A stretch of 61,809 nucleotides of DNA from Streptomyces antnestii (lineage in GTDB: Bacteria > Actinomycetota > Actinomycetes > Streptomycetales > Streptomycetaceae): positions 1 to 61,809 of the forward strand of contig NZ_RZYA01000034.1 of the NCBI RefSeq assembly GCF_004005495.1, in the 5' to 3' direction. The translations under genes and the position numbers were made by a program. Of the stretch, positions 61,752 to 61,809 are shown piece by piece. Within the stretch, counting starts at the first letter, position 1, and the number at the start of each line of letters is the position of its first letter. The notes under the pieces are model-generated. The model did no database searches, had not been told where the DNA came from, and saw only the letters and a list, made by a program, of their open reading frames with translations.

Positions 61752-61809
61752 GTGCCCAAGCCTTATCCGGAAGAGTTCCGCCAGGACGTCGTGCGGGTCG
61801 CGAGGAACC
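61752..61809 (+). CDS. IS3-family OrfA, 5' end, runs off the window
   Basis: The GTG at 61752 begins PKPYPEEFRQDVVRVARN, the N-terminus of IS3-family OrfA proteins. The element that cuts the SMI1-like gene starts at about 61703 and continues beyond the window. Confidence 0.75.
   Translation, partial: MPKPYPEEFRQDVVRVARN

Overview
The window reads as a high-GC actinobacterial chromosome segment, almost certainly from Streptomyces. The reasons are strong third-position GC, GTG starts, GTGA gene overlaps, rare TTA codons at telling positions, a Tat-exported levanase, an AfsA-like protein, a CUT1 sugar transporter without its own ATPase, and many SMI1/SUKH-type small proteins. The density of insertion sequences, IS stumps, truncated genes and tRNA 3' ends suggests a chromosome arm or another rearranged accessory region. 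No complete tRNA, rRNA, CRISPR array or core housekeeping cluster was seen.

Layout. 1-3.2 kb: gene fragments, two small hypothetical proteins and a transposase stump. 3.2-10.64 kb: an intact minus-strand fructan-use operon: intracellular GH32 enzyme, lipoprotein substrate-binding protein, two permeases, LacI regulator and secreted Tat-type GH32 levanase. Its promoter is flanked by two near-identical LacI-type palindromes. 11-18.8 kb: IS stumps, a PAS-SpoIIE phosphatase overlapping a shortened nitroreductase, small coupled genes, a damaged AfsA-like gene, an SDR-DUF2867 protein, a CPD photolyase and the first 25 codons of a photolyase-related gene cut by an IS. 18.9-22.3 kb: that IS, a small secreted protein, and a frameshifted tyrosine integrase that ends in a tRNA-Pro 3' end (attachment site). 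22.7-30.1 kb: a large secreted subtilase, a LuxR-type regulator, a GNAT enzyme and an unrecognised protein with TTA codons. 30.2-37.1 kb: fusions of gene fragments, a TIGR01777 oxidoreductase with a palindromic operator, an ISAs1-type element, small membrane proteins, a tRNA-Ser 3' end and another IS. 37.1-43.3 kb: LysR regulator divergent from a TcuA-like flavoprotein, then NCS2 permease, 2-oxoglutarate/Fe(II) oxygenase and an amidohydrolase cut by an IS. 43.3-45.3 kb: three IS pieces stacked end to end, including an IS3 element with intact orfA and orfB.

45.3-61.8 kb is the most interesting part. It holds two toxin-like loci and several immunity-like genes, broken up by IS elements. One is a 540-residue protein with a C-terminal restriction-endonuclease-fold toxin domain, followed 18 bases later by a 143-residue partner. 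The other is a secreted NucA/NucB-type nuclease whose probable start is TTG followed at once by a TTA codon, with a strong hairpin and a DUF6461-type gene downstream. Around them lie SMI1/KNR4-type, DUF6896-type and other small acidic proteins, several of them broken. I read this as a polymorphic-toxin and immunity island that is decaying through IS activity.

Many otherwise coherent genes carry single-base frame breaks, often beside C or G runs. Some are surely real decay. The pattern also fits residual assembly error, so several genes called broken here may be intact in the organism.
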